Assembly: GCF_007859675.1 (NCBI RefSeq) | Contig: NZ_CP042305.1 | Location: forward strand, 2,170,001-2,234,000 | Length of the DNA: 64,000 nucleotides | Source of the DNA: Humibacter ginsenosidimutans | GTDB taxonomy: Bacteria; Actinomycetota; Actinomycetes; Actinomycetales; Microbacteriaceae | Reading direction: 5' to 3' | Shown: in pieces, positions 24,172-33,043 of the stretch | Layout: the number at the start of each line of letters is the position of its first letter | How positions within the stretch are numbered: position 1 is the first letter of the stretch | Position numbers and translations under genes: made by a program | Notes under the pieces: model-generated | What the model saw: only the letters and a program-made list of their open reading frames with translations | Databases searched by the model: none | Told to the model about the DNA's origin: nothing

Positions 24172-26745
24172 TCAGAGAATCGCCCGCACCGCCTCCCGCC
24201 TGCTCGACACGCCGAGTTTGCGGTAGATCGTCCTGGTGTGCGTCTTGACCGTGTTCACCGAGAGCCCGAGCTGCTCGGCGATGTCGGTGAGGCGCAGGTC
24301 GGTGCGCAGGTAGCCGAACACCTCGCGCTCCCTGTCCGACAACGCGACCTGCGTGTGCGACGGCGCGGACAGCGACGCGATGAACCCGGTGTGCGTGCTG
24401 CCCCATGCGCCGTGCTCGCGAAGCAGGGCGCGCAACTCCGGGAGGTCATCGGCGAACGGCCGGCGGATGCCTCGCGGGGCTGCGAGGTCGAGCGCGTGTT
24501 CGAGAAGCTCGTGGGCATCCTCGATGTTGCCCTCGTCGCGCTGCACGAGAGCCAGGGTCACGAGCGAGGATGCCCGCACGAACGGTGCCTGCCCCGTCTC
24601 GCGGATCTGCCGCAGCAGCGCCACCGCGTCGGCGTCGCCGAGCACTCGCCTCGCGGTGCCTGCGAGAAGCACGGCAGCCGCCGGAATGTTGCGCACGCGC
24701 TCGAAGCGCGTGATGATCGCCGCCGCGCGGTCGTTGCGCCCCTCCGCCGCGGCCAGCATCGCCAGCGACACCATGCGATAAGCGGGCCACGGCACTCCGT
24801 GCAGTTCGGTCTCCGGGATGCCGCGCAGCAATTCGATCGCCTCGGCCCGCTCTCGCCGATCCCCCGCCACGGCGGCGATGATGCCGAGGTAATGGCGGGC
24901 GATACCCGCGAACGACGTAGGACCGGCGCCGCTCTCGATCACCCTGCGAAAACGGGTGCGCGCCTCGTCGAGATCGTTCGACCAGAACGCCACCCAGGCC
25001 GCCGCGGTGTTCTCCGCGCCGCCGATGTAGGCCTGCCAGTTGTCGCGCGCAGCCTCTTCGGCGTCGAGGTCGGCGAGCAGTTCTCGCGAGCGCTCGAAGT
25101 CGCCCCGGAACGCGAGCATGAAGGCGAGCATGCCCGTCGCCCGGCGCTGCATGGTCGACTCGCCGATCGCGATCGCAGCCGCCCGCGCGGCCGACAGCGT
25201 CTCGACCCCGCCGTCGATGTCGACCCGCTGGTACACCATCGTCACGCCGATCAGCAGCAGCAGCGCGGCACGCGCGAGCGCACTCGCCGGCGGATCGGCG
25301 TCGAGTGCGGCGCGCACACGCGTGATGGTCTCCACGAGTTCGCCGTAACTGTCGTGCAGATAGAGGCCGGCGACATCCGCTGTGCGCTCCGCCCGTGCCC
25401 GTTCCGGCATCGCGAGCTCGCCCACCAGCGACCGCGCCCTGCGGAAGAGCCGCTGTCCATCGGTGCGGTTGCCGCCGACGTCGATGGCGCACGCCCTGAT
25501 CATCAGCACCTCGGGGTCGGATGCCCAGGGCTCGGCGAGCGCACGGCATGCGTGATCGAGGGCGTCGCCGTTGGGACCCAGCAAGAGCGCGACCCAGCTG
25601 TCTCTGAGCACCTGCACGGCGGCATCCACGTCGCCGCCGGCGATCCACTGATCGATCGAGCGCAGGGGATCGCTGCCCGCCAGAGCCTCGGCGGCGACTC
25701 TGTGCAGCCGACGCGCGCGACGGGAGTCGTCGCGCTCGAGCACGGCGCGGCACCGCACCGCGAACACCGAGTGCCAGCGATAGACGGCGGACGGGCCGGG
25801 CTCGCCGTACCGGTCGAGGAAGAGGCCGCGGCGCACGCACTCCTCGAGCACGGAAGAGGCATCGGCACGACCCGTGAGCGTCTCGGCGAGGGCGCCGTCG
25901 AGCACCGAGGTCGTCGTGGCGGCGAGCACGAACTCGCGAAGCTCAGCCGGCAGCACGCCCAGCACCTCGTCGGCGATGAAGTCGGTGAGACTCGGGGTTC
26001 CCTCGTGCAGGGCCGTCGCGCTGGATGCCTCGCCTGACACGAGCGCGAGTCGCACCGCCGCCGCCCAGCCGTCGACCTCGCGAGAGAGACGTTCCGACTG
26101 CTCGGCGCTCATGGCCACCCCGAAGTGCTCGGCCGCCAGCCGCGTCTCGTCGCTCGTGAGCCGCAGCACGTCCGCACCGATCGACGCGGCGTCTCCGGCG
26201 AGCAGCAGTCGATCCACAGGGAGCAGCCGGTTCTCCCTGCTGATGAGCACGATGCGCAGCGACGTCGGGGCCCGTTCGAGCAGGGCGCCGACGATGCTCG
26301 CCTGCACCGCGTCCTTGGCCCGGTGCAGGTCGTCGATGACCAGTGCGATGGGCTCTCCGGATGCCGTCAGCGCGTCGGACACCGCCGCGTACAACGCCGC
26401 GTCGTCGCGGGAGTCGGCGTCGACGCCGAGCATCTCGGCGAGCTCAGGGTCGTCCGACCGCAGGGCGGCGCCGCGCAGCGCGAGCACCACCCCGGCGGAC
26501 AGTCGTTTGGCGTCGGCATCGTGACGGGAGAGGGAGAGCCAGGCCACGGGCATCCTCGTCTGCCTCGCCCATTGAGTGACGGCGACGGTCTTTCCCATGC
26601 CGCTCGGCGCGGTGACCAGTGTGACGCGATGGTGCTCGACCGCGTCGGCGACGGCGTCGACCACGCGCTGCCGCAGAGCCACGCGCGATGGCGCGGGCGG
26701 TGCGAAGCGCGCATCTCCGTCGAACACGTCGGGCCGCGACTGCAT
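24172..26745 (-). CDS. MalT-like LuxR-family transcriptional activator
   Basis: 857 residues, the size of LAL/MalT regulators. The N-terminal STAND ATPase has Walker A TAPSGMGKTVAV (near residue 46), followed by the usual ARQTRMPVAWLSLSRHDAD and LVIDDLHRAKD (Walker B region). A long helical TPR-like sensor region follows. The C-terminal LuxR helix-turn-helix is intact (LSDREREVFGYLR then LTDIAEQLGLSVNTVKTHTRTIYRKLGV). Such proteins activate catabolic genes on binding a sugar derivative, and then oligomerise. ATG at 26745 begins MQSRPDVFDGDARF. It is divergent from the ArsR operon; its target is not evident from context. Confidence 0.9.
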   Translation of the reverse strand: MQSRPDVFDGDARFAPPAPSRVALRQRVVDAVADAVEHHRVTLVTAPSGMGKTVAVTQWARQTRMPVAWLSLSRHDADAKRLSAGVVLALRGAALRSDDPELAEMLGVDADSRDDAALYAAVSDALTASGEPIALVIDDLHRAKDAVQASIVGALLERAPTSLRIVLISRENRLLPVDRLLLAGDAASIGADVLRLTSDETRLAAEHFGVAMSAEQSERLSREVDGWAAAVRLALVSGEASSATALHEGTPSLTDFIADEVLGVLPAELREFVLAATTTSVLDGALAETLTGRADASSVLEECVRRGLFLDRYGEPGPSAVYRWHSVFAVRCRAVLERDDSRRARRLHRVAAEALAGSDPLRSIDQWIAGGDVDAAVQVLRDSWVALLLGPNGDALDHACRALAEPWASDPEVLMIRACAIDVGGNRTDGQRLFRRARSLVGELAMPERARAERTADVAGLYLHDSYGELVETITRVRAALDADPPASALARAALLLLIGVTMVYQRVDIDGGVETLSAARAAAIAIGESTMQRRATGMLAFMLAFRGDFERSRELLADLDAEEAARDNWQAYIGGAENTAAAWVAFWSNDLDEARTRFRRVIESGAGPTSFAGIARHYLGIIAAVAGDRRERAEAIELLRGIPETELHGVPWPAYRMVSLAMLAAAEGRNDRAAAIITRFERVRNIPAAAVLLAGTARRVLGDADAVALLRQIRETGQAPFVRASSLVTLALVQRDEGNIEDAHELLEHALDLAAPRGIRRPFADDLPELRALLREHGAWGSTHTGFIASLSAPSHTQVALSDREREVFGYLRTDLRLTDIAEQLGLSVNTVKTHTRTIYRKLGVSSRREAVRAIL

Positions 26746-26823
26746 GAGTCGAGATTACGGCGTGTCGGACAGGGGCCGTTCGTCTGGCCCTCCGTGGTCG
26801 CGCAGGAGGAGTCTCAGGGGGCC

Positions 26824-26884
26824 TTGACGGCGCGCGATCGATGTCGTATTTTCCTTGTGTGGAAATTTCCTCTACAGGAAAATA
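26824..26884 (+). promoter_or_regulatory. ArsR promoter with a nested dyad operator
   Basis: TTGACG (26824-26829), a 17-bp spacer and TATTTT (26847-26852) form a promoter whose start would fall at the GTG codon 26859. Centred on the same point are the palindrome GGAAATTTCC (26861-26870) and the outer arms TATTTTCCT (26847-26855) and AGGAAAATA (26876-26884). This 38-bp symmetric site covers the -10 and the first codons and is an excellent autoregulatory operator candidate. Confidence 0.75.
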
Positions 26885-27218
26885 TGCCGACACCATCGGC
26901 CCCGTCTTCGCCGCCCTCTCCGATCCGACCAGACGTCGCATCGTCGAGACGCTGCACGACGGCGAGTCCACCGTCGGCGACCTGGCGTCCCGGCTCGGCG
27001 TGGGCGCACCGGCGATGTCGAAGCACCTCACGGTGCTCGAGAATGCAGGTCTGGTCTCCCGTCGACGCGACGCCCAGCGCAGGATGTGCCGGCTCGTGCC
27101 CGCGGGGTTCCGCGACCTGAATGCCTGGGCGCGCCGCTACGAAGCGCTCTGGGCCGGCAGCCTCGACAACCTCGGCGACTACCTCGAGGAGCTCTCGGCC
27201 GAGGGAGGCGCACGATGA
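26859..27218 (+). CDS. ArsR-family winged-helix repressor
   Basis: 119 residues. The ArsR fold is plain: IGPVFAALSDPTRRRIVETLHDGESTVGDLASRLGVGAPAMSKHLTVLENAGLV. No CxC metal-binding motif is visible in the recognition helix, so it is not a classical arsenic or zinc sensor. It is the type found next to SRPBCC genes. The GTG at 26859 is preferred over ATG 26841 because it falls at the predicted transcription start (leaderless). The stop overlaps the SRPBCC start as ATGA. The operator spans its own start, so the three-gene operon should be autorepressed. Confidence 0.88.
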   Translation: MEISSTGKYADTIGPVFAALSDPTRRRIVETLHDGESTVGDLASRLGVGAPAMSKHLTVLENAGLVSRRRDAQRRMCRLVPAGFRDLNAWARRYEALWAGSLDNLGDYLEELSAEGGAR

Positions 27219-27682
27219 CGGACACGGGCATCCACCTTTCCCGCACGCTGCCGGCAGCACCGGAGCTCGTGTTCCGCACACTGTCGGAACGCGAACACCT
27301 CATGCGCTGGTGGGGTCCGCCGAACTGCCGAGTCGTCGAGTGCGATGTCGACTTCCGGGTCGGTGGCGTGTGGCACTACCGGCTGGCATCCGCCGACGGC
27401 ACGCAGCACTGGAGCCGCGCGGTCTATCGCGAGATCGAGCCGAGCCGACGCATCGTGTACGCGGAGACCGGATCGGATGCCGCCGGCCGCGTCGTGCACG
27501 ACCGCCCGGCATCCGTCGGCACGATCTCGCTCACAGCGGTGCCGACCGGCACGCTGCTCGACGTGCGCCTCGTGTTCGTCTCGCCGCTCGATCGCGACCG
27601 CGCGGTGGCGAACGGCGTCGTGACGGGTTTCACGGCCGCACTGGACCAGCTCGAGGACATGCTGGCGCAGCCGGCCCGGTGA
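27215..27682 (+). CDS. SRPBCC / AHSA1-like ligand-binding domain protein
   Basis: 155 residues of the START/Bet v 1-like superfamily, AHSA1 branch: LSRTLPAAPELVFRTLSEREHLMRWWGP at the N-terminus, then FRVGGVWHYRL and a C-terminal helix GVVTGFTAALDQLEDML. These helix-grip proteins bind hydrophobic ligands in a deep cavity. The recurrent ArsR-SRPBCC pairing is known in actinobacteria, although ligands are rarely established. ATG at 27215 overlaps the ArsR stop, indicating coupled translation. A hydrolase gene follows after 32 bp. Confidence 0.88.
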   Translation: MTDTGIHLSRTLPAAPELVFRTLSEREHLMRWWGPPNCRVVECDVDFRVGGVWHYRLASADGTQHWSRAVYREIEPSRRIVYAETGSDAAGRVVHDRPASVGTISLTAVPTGTLLDVRLVFVSPLDRDRAVANGVVTGFTAALDQLEDMLAQPAR

Positions 27683-27714
27683 GCGCGAACGAATTGGATC
27701 GAAGGGAAACGACG

Positions 27715-28533
27715 ATGTCTGAGACCACGACCACCGCGGTGCACTCCGCCGACGGAACGGCCATCGCCTACGAGCTGCACGGCGATGGGCCGGGCGTCAT
27801 CCTCATCGACGGCGCCATGTGCTTCAGGGGCGCGGGCCCGATGCGCGGACTGAGCGCCCAGCTCGACGACGACTTCACCGTGCTCACGTACGATCGCCGG
27901 GGACGCGGCCAGAGCTCCGACACCGCGCCGTTCGGCGTCGATCGCGAGCTCGACGACCTCGACGCCCTGCTCGAGCCGCTGCTCGACTCCACGGGAACGG
28001 GCTGCGCGGCTCCCGCGCTGCTCGGCATCTCGTCGGGCGCCGCGCTTGCGCTGCGCGCGGCCGCACACCTCGGCGATCGCATCCGCAGCGTCGTGGTCTA
28101 CGAGCCGCCGTTCATGCCCGAGCCGTTCGTGGCGGGCGCGAGCGATTACACGGCGGCATTGGGTGCGGCCCTGGCCGCCGGGGACCGCGACCGGGCCGTC
28201 GCCCTGTTCCTCGGTCGGGTCGGGATGCCCGAACAGGCCATCGCGGGCATGCAGCAGTCCCCCGCGTGGCAGGGCATGACCGCCATCGCGCCGACCCTCG
28301 CCTACGACGACGCACAGCTGGGCGACAGCAGGGTGCCGACCGAAATCGTCGCGCGGATCGCGGCGCCCGTGCTGGCCCTCGCGGGCGGAGCGAGTCCTGA
28401 GATGCTGCAGTACGGCGCCCGCGAAGTGGCGGCGAGCGCGCGCAACGGCGCGTTCGACGTGCTCCCCGAGCAGGGGCACGACGTGGATGCCGCAGTGCTG
28501 GCCGCGGGCATCCGCGAGTTCCTGCGCCCCTGA
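27715..28533 (+). CDS. Alpha/beta hydrolase
   Basis: 272 residues. The N-terminus (VHSADGTAIAYELHGDGPGVILIDGAM) and FTVLTYDRRGRGQSSDTAPF are the lid-preceding strands of the esterase/haloperoxidase-like group. The nucleophile elbow is LGISSGAALAL (serine in GISSG), and the late histidine is in LPEQGHDVDAAVLA. Third gene of the ArsR operon, so probably induced with the SRPBCC protein. GAAGGGAAACGACG precedes the ATG. Substrate unknown. Confidence 0.87.
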   Translation: MSETTTTAVHSADGTAIAYELHGDGPGVILIDGAMCFRGAGPMRGLSAQLDDDFTVLTYDRRGRGQSSDTAPFGVDRELDDLDALLEPLLDSTGTGCAAPALLGISSGAALALRAAAHLGDRIRSVVVYEPPFMPEPFVAGASDYTAALGAALAAGDRDRAVALFLGRVGMPEQAIAGMQQSPAWQGMTAIAPTLAYDDAQLGDSRVPTEIVARIAAPVLALAGGASPEMLQYGAREVAASARNGAFDVLPEQGHDVDAAVLAAGIREFLRP

Positions 28534-28650
28534 GTCGCCCCGGCGGCAGGCCCCGACCCCGCCCGCCCCACCCCGGCCACTCAGCCCCGTGGCCGGCTAC
28601 TCAGCCCCCGCGGCCGGCGGCTCCTCCCGGGCCGCCGCCGAGCGCTTCAA

Positions 28651-28698
28651 GTCGCGATTTTCGCCCTTATGGCGCCGCATAAGGGCGAAAATCGCGAC
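28651..28698. repeat. 20-bp perfect hairpin, copy 1 of a two-copy family
   Basis: GTCGCGATTTTCGCCCTTAT (28651-28670) pairs perfectly with 28679-28698 around the eight-base loop GGCGCCGC. It lies between the convergent hydrolase (+) and DUF998 (-) genes. A related hairpin at 30350-30397 differs by paired, compensating changes. Upstream, GGCCGGCTACTCAGCCCC-like sequence is repeated (28574-28615). Confidence 0.9.
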
Positions 28699-28775
28699 CT
28701 GAACGATGACGGGACGGGAGCGGAAGTCGTGACGGGAGCGGCAGGAGTTGGGCGACTGGCGGGATGGGCGGAAGG

Positions 28776-29480
28776 TCAGTCCAACGGGACCTCGATGCGG
28801 CCCGCCTCGGCGGCCTCGCGGTAGAAGAGCACCGAGGCGACGCTGAGCCACGCCCACGACACGACGACGGCGATCGTGAACACCACCGTCGCCAGCGCCG
28901 ATCCGGCGCCCGACGCCACGAAGCCGAATCCCACGAGCAGCAGCACTCCCGCGATGACACTGCACACGGCGAGTGCTCGGGAGGTCTGCCCCACTCGGCG
29001 CGCCACGAGGAACGCCCACACGGCGAACGCGACGAAGCCGAGACCGCCGCAGGCCAGATGCACCATGCCGTGCCAGGTGAACGAGGCTCCGGCGACGTCG
29101 GGGGCGAACACCCCGGCCCCGACGAGCAGGATGCCGTACCCGGCCAGGTAGGCCCATGCGGTTCGCGCCGCTCCGGCACTGACGTGTCGGTGGATTCCGA
29201 CCGCCCCCGCGATCACCATGAGACCGGTGAGCACGAAGACGACGACGTGGATCCAGCCTGCCGACCCCGTCGACAAGAGACTCCAGCTGTCATGCGCGAA
29301 GTCGAAGCCCGACGTGAGCAGGCCCTGGATGACCGAGGCGATCACATAGAACGGACCCGCGATCACGCCGTAGCCGAGCAGGGACTTCGTCACGCGCGCC
29401 TCCGGCGTGCAGTCGATGCGCACGTTCGGCGCTGCCGCACCGACGCCCTGTGCGGCAGCGCCGCTCTCCGATGGCGACAT
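28776..29480 (-). CDS. DUF998-family membrane protein
   Basis: 234 residues with a polar N-terminus and about six transmembrane helices (from LLGYGVIAGPFYVIASVIQGLL near residue 38 onwards). The pattern SGFDFAHDSWSLLSTGSAGWIHVVVFVLTG with histidines and a tryptophan matches the DUF998 family. Function unknown. The ATG at 29480 follows GGAGG by nine bases; an alternative GTG lies nine bases earlier. It is divergent from a TetR gene across a dyad, a typical regulator-target arrangement. Confidence 0.85.
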   Translation of the reverse strand: MSPSESGAAAQGVGAAAPNVRIDCTPEARVTKSLLGYGVIAGPFYVIASVIQGLLTSGFDFAHDSWSLLSTGSAGWIHVVVFVLTGLMVIAGAVGIHRHVSAGAARTAWAYLAGYGILLVGAGVFAPDVAGASFTWHGMVHLACGGLGFVAFAVWAFLVARRVGQTSRALAVCSVIAGVLLLVGFGFVASGAGSALATVVFTIAVVVSWAWLSVASVLFYREAAEAGRIEVPLD

Positions 29481-29510
29481 GACGATCACCCTCCACCTGA
29501 TCCCAATCGA

Positions 29511-29527
29511 AACCGAACCGTTCAGTT
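29511..29527. promoter_or_regulatory. TetR operator between DUF998 gene and tetR
   Basis: AACCGAACCGTTCAGTT is an imperfect palindrome (AAC-Y-GAAC-N-GTTC-R-GTT) centred in the divergent intergenic region. It is suitably placed to control both genes. Confidence 0.6.
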
Positions 29528-29657
29528 TTGTTTGATGCTAGGCTCGATCCACGACGAGGTCAAGAGCGTGTCGCGTGAGCGCGCCATCGCGTGCGGCGGG
29601 CTCCGATCCCGCCAGCTCATCGAAAGCGTCGTCCCATCGAAAGCGGGGAGCAGAAGG

Positions 29658-30257
29658 ATGCGCGCACGCAAGTCGGCAGAGATCCTCACCGCCGCCCGCG
29701 AGCTGTTTCTCCGCGATGGCTTCGCCGCCACCTCGATCGACGCCATCGCGGGTGCCGCCGGCGTCTCCAAGGCCACCGTCTACAGCAACTTCGCCGACAA
29801 GGATGCCCTGCTCATCGCCCTGCTCGCGGCCGTCACCGAGGAGTCGGCCGCGATCCTCGCCCGAGCGGCCGACGTGCTCGAGGGCGACGGGCCGGCACGG
29901 GACCGCTTCATCGCGCTCGGCACCTCGGTGGTGAACGGAGTGCTGCGACCCGAGGTGCTGAGCCTGCGGCGGCTGGCGATTGCGCAGGCATCCGCGTTCC
30001 CCGAGCAGGTGGCGGAGTTCTGGCGACGCGGACCGGCCTCCACCATCGAGCTGGTCGCGGGCCAGCTCGAGCGCATGACGGCAGCGGGCGAGCTGCGCAC
30101 GCCCGACCCGCGCGAGGCATCCGTGCAGCTCACCTACGCGCTGACCGGGTCGTTCCAAGACCGAGCGCTGCTCGTCGGCGAGCGCCCCACCGCGAAGCAG
30201 ATCTCGGCGCACGTCTCGGCCACGGTCGACGCATTCCTGCGCGCCCACGCCGCCTGA
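29658..30257 (+). CDS. TetR/AcrR-family repressor
   Basis: 199 residues. Helix-turn-helix: EILTAARELFLRDGFAATSIDAIAGAAGVSKATVYSNFADK (residues 8-48), followed by a TetR_C_7-like ligand domain (RDRFIALGTSVVNGVL and ASVQLTYALTGSFQDRALL). The ATG at 29658 has GGGGAG seven bases upstream; an ATG at 29534 would add 41 non-homologous residues. It most likely represses the divergent DUF998 membrane gene and itself. Related regulators control efflux or membrane stress genes; the inducer is unknown. Confidence 0.88.
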   Translation: MRARKSAEILTAARELFLRDGFAATSIDAIAGAAGVSKATVYSNFADKDALLIALLAAVTEESAAILARAADVLEGDGPARDRFIALGTSVVNGVLRPEVLSLRRLAIAQASAFPEQVAEFWRRGPASTIELVAGQLERMTAAGELRTPDPREASVQLTYALTGSFQDRALLVGERPTAKQISAHVSATVDAFLRAHAA

Positions 30258-30262
30258 TCGGC

Positions 30263-30334
30263 GTCGCCGGCGTCACAGACGTCGCCTGCGTCACCAACGT
30301 CGCCTGCGTCACAGACGTCGCCTGCATCGCTGAC
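30263..30334. repeat. Four tandem 18-bp repeats
   Basis: Units at 30263, 30281, 30299 and 30317 of the form GTCGCCTGCGTCACAGAC, with one to four changes each. They begin six bases after the TetR stop. The period is a multiple of three, but there is no plausible gene here. Confidence 0.9.
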
Positions 30335-30349
30335 CGACTCTCCGTTCAG

Positions 30350-30397
30350 GTCGCGATTTGTGCCCTTGTGAGCCGCCATAAGGGCACAAATCGCGAC
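30350..30397. repeat. 18-bp perfect hairpin, copy 2 of a two-copy family
   Basis: GTCGCGATTTGTGCCCTT (30350-30367) pairs perfectly with 30380-30397 around a 12-base loop. Compared with copy 1 at 28651, two base pairs differ and both changes are compensated on the opposite arm (T:A to G:C and C:G to T:A). The flanking TTCAGG/TTGAGC match as well. The two copies bracket the DUF998/TetR pair. Confidence 0.9.
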
Positions 30398-30405
30398 TTG
30401 AGCGG

Positions 30406-30515
30406 GGTGGTGACGGGAAGCGGCCGGTGGTGACGGGAAGCGGCTGGTGGTGACGGAAAGCACTGACGGTGACGGAAAGCACTGGCGGTGACGGACAGTA
30501 CTGGTGGTGACCGGG
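30406..30515. repeat. Tandem 19-20-bp repeats
   Basis: About six units of the form GGTGGTGACGGAAAGCACT (starts near 30406, 30426, 30446, 30465, 30484 and 30503). This and the 18-bp repeats and hairpin fill the 312-bp gap between the TetR gene and the arylsulfatase. No gene is seen in the gap. Confidence 0.85.
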
Positions 30516-30569
30516 CACGCAGGATGCCCGGACCGAACCGGCCCGGGCATCCACGTGGTGCGCCGTGCT

Positions 30570-32893
30570 CTATTCGCGCGCGAGCGCGGCGAGCGCCTCC
30601 AGCTCGAGGTCGAGGTATTGCTCGTCGCTGACGTCGATTCCGACGCCGAGCAGCGTTCCACCTGTGAACGGGAAGCCGTCGGAGTACTGCTCACTCACCG
30701 GGTCTGCGCTGTCGAAGCCCACGCAGAGCCCGTCGCCGGCGAGCGTGAACTTGCCGATCTGCGCCCGCATCGGCCCCTCGGCGACCACCTGGTCGTCGAC
30801 GTACAGCCGGCACGTGCCGAGCGACTCGCCGTGCTCGCCCGCGCTCTCGCGCACGAACTCCACGCCGAGAGCGTGCTTGCCAGGCGTGAGCGGCCCCGAT
30901 GTGAACGTCTGTTCCGGCGGGATGCCGAGGAAGTTGTACACGTAGTTCAGCGTGCCTTCCTCGATGAACAGCGAGTGGCCGCCGAAGCGGGAGCCGTGCG
31001 CGAAGAGCACTCCCTGGGCACCGTCATCGAGCACGACGTCGGCGATGATCTTGTACGACCTGCCGCGCAGGCTCACCGCGACGCTCTCGGCGACGGCCGT
31101 CGTGTGAGGGTAATAGATGTAGCGGTTGCGCGCCGGCTCGGACTGCGGGCGCTCGATGTTGAGCTGCTCGCGGGCCGACCTGTCGTCGAGCGGCAGCACG
31201 TTGTTGCTCTCGGCCTCCTCGAACCACACGTCGATGAGCTCCTTGAGCTTCTCGGGATGCTCTGCGGCGAGGTCTTTCGACTCCGAGCGGTCGGCATCCA
31301 CGTGGTAGAGCTCCCAGCGGTCCTCGTCGAAGCGACCGTGGCCCGTGAGCGGCGCATGGATGGCGGATGCCTTCCAGCCGTCCTTCCAGATGCCGCGCGT
31401 GCCGATCATCGCGTAGTACTGCACGTGCTTCTCGGTCGGCGCATCGGGCTGGGCGTCGAAGGAGTACTTCATCGAGACGCCGTCCAGCGGCCGCTGCTCG
31501 ACACCGCGGAACACCGACGGCATCTCGATGCCGATCACGTCGAGCACCGTCGCCACGATGTCGACGGAGTGATGGTACTGGTGCCGCAGCTCGCCCTTCG
31601 CCTTGATGCCCGCCGGCCAGTGCACGATCAGCGGGTCGCAGGTTCCCCCGAGAACTGCGCGTAGCGCTTGAACATCTGGAACGGCGTCGAGAACGCCGTC
31701 GCCCACCCCGTCGGGTAGTGGTTGTAGGTCTCCGGGCCGCCGAGCACGTCGATCTTCGACAGGTTCTCGGCGAGGTCGTCGGGGAACCCGTTGAAGAACT
31801 TGTTCTCGTTGACCGATCCGTCGGGTGATCCCTCTCCTGACGCCCCGTTGTCGGCGCAGTAGAAGATGAGTGTGTTGTCGAGCTGCCCCGTCTCTTCCAG
31901 GTAGTCGATGATGCGCCCGATCTGGACATCCGTGTACTCGCTGAAACCGGCGAACACCTCCGCCATGCGGCTGAAGAGCCTCTTCTCGTCGTCGCTGAGG
32001 GTCTCCCACGGCTTCACGTAGTCGGCGGGGTTGGCCTGGTCTTCGGGAATCGGGTTGATGGGAGTGAGCGCGGTGTCGGCCGGCAGGATGCCCCGCTCGA
32101 TCATGCGCGCGAGCACCCACTCGCGGTACGCGTCGTAGCCGTCGTCGAATGCGCCCTTGTACTTCTCGATGTACTCCTCGGGCGCGTGATGAGGAGCATG
32201 GTTCGCACCGGGGCAGAACCACGTGTACCAGGGCTTCGAGGGATTCGAGGCGTTCTGGTCGCGGATGAGCCGGATGGTCTGGTCTGCGAGGTCTTTCGAG
32301 AGGTGGTAACCCTCTTCGGGTGTGTACGGGGGCTCGACGAAGTGGTTGTCTTCGACGAGGTCGGGGTACCAGTTGTTGGTCTCGCCGCCGATGAACCCGT
32401 AGAAGCGGTCGAAGCCCTGGGCGAGAGGCCACTGCTCCTTGCTGCCGCCCGTCGACACGTCTTCTTCTGGCACGTTGTGGTCTTTGCCGACCCAGAACGT
32501 CGAGTAGCCGTTCGACTGCAGAACCTGGCCGATGGTGGCGCAGTCGGGCGCGAGGTGCCCGGAAGCGCCGGGGAATCCGTTCGTCGCCTCCGTGATCACT
32601 CCGAAGCCGTTCGGATGATGGTTGCGGCCGGTGAGCATCGTCGAGCGGGTCGGCGAGCACAGCGCGGTAGTGTGCCACTGCGTGTAGGTCAGACCGTTCT
32701 TCGCGAGGCGGTCGAGGGTCGGCATGTTGATGCGGCCCCCGTAGGGCGACCACGACGCCAGACCCGTGTCGTCGTAGAGGATCACCAGCACGTTGGGCGC
32801 GCCCTCCGGCGCCTTCGGCGACTCGTACGGTGCCCAGTCGGCGACCGAATCCCGCACATCGAGCTTGATCGTTCCGTTGAACTTCTTCGACAT
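30570..32893 (-). pseudogene. Arylsulfatase interrupted by a one-base frameshift
   Basis: Two overlapping frames together encode a ~774-residue type I sulfatase. Frame A (32893 to 31628) has DD metal ligands in LYDDTG (residues 41-42) and the formylglycine motif LCSPTRSTMLTGR (Cys79). Further ligands lie in FYCADNGASGEG. Frame B continues with CDPLIVHWPAGIK to the C-terminus at 30570. The switch is needed at the G-run 31645-31649 (minus strand TCGGGGGAACC): six G instead of five would restore FSGGTCDPLIV. All motifs are otherwise intact, so either a sequencing under-call or a recent mutation. If intact, it hydrolyses sulfate esters; the FGly-activating enzyme gene is not in view. No signal peptide is evident. 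Confidence 0.88.
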
Positions 32894-33010
32894 CGTTCCT
32901 CCCCAGCAGACATCAGCGTTCTGCGGTCACGGTACCCACGAATGGATGCCGCGAACGGAGTCAGTGCGCAGGGATCGTCCGCCGCGGGTGAGCGACGATC
33001 GCCGGGGATC

Positions 33011-33038
33011 GGGTGGCCGCCGCGTGCGACGGCCACCC
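33011..33038. terminator. Hairpin after the surface protein gene
   Basis: Nine-base arms GGGTGGCCG (33011-33019) and CGGCCACCC (33030-33038) with a ten-base loop, starting 6 bp beyond the stop of the minus-strand surface protein gene. No T-tract. Confidence 0.65.
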
Positions 33039-33043
33039 GTGGG

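Noticed and set aside
30258..30515. CRISPR array
   Set aside because: Repeats are contiguous with no spacers and no cas genes are present.
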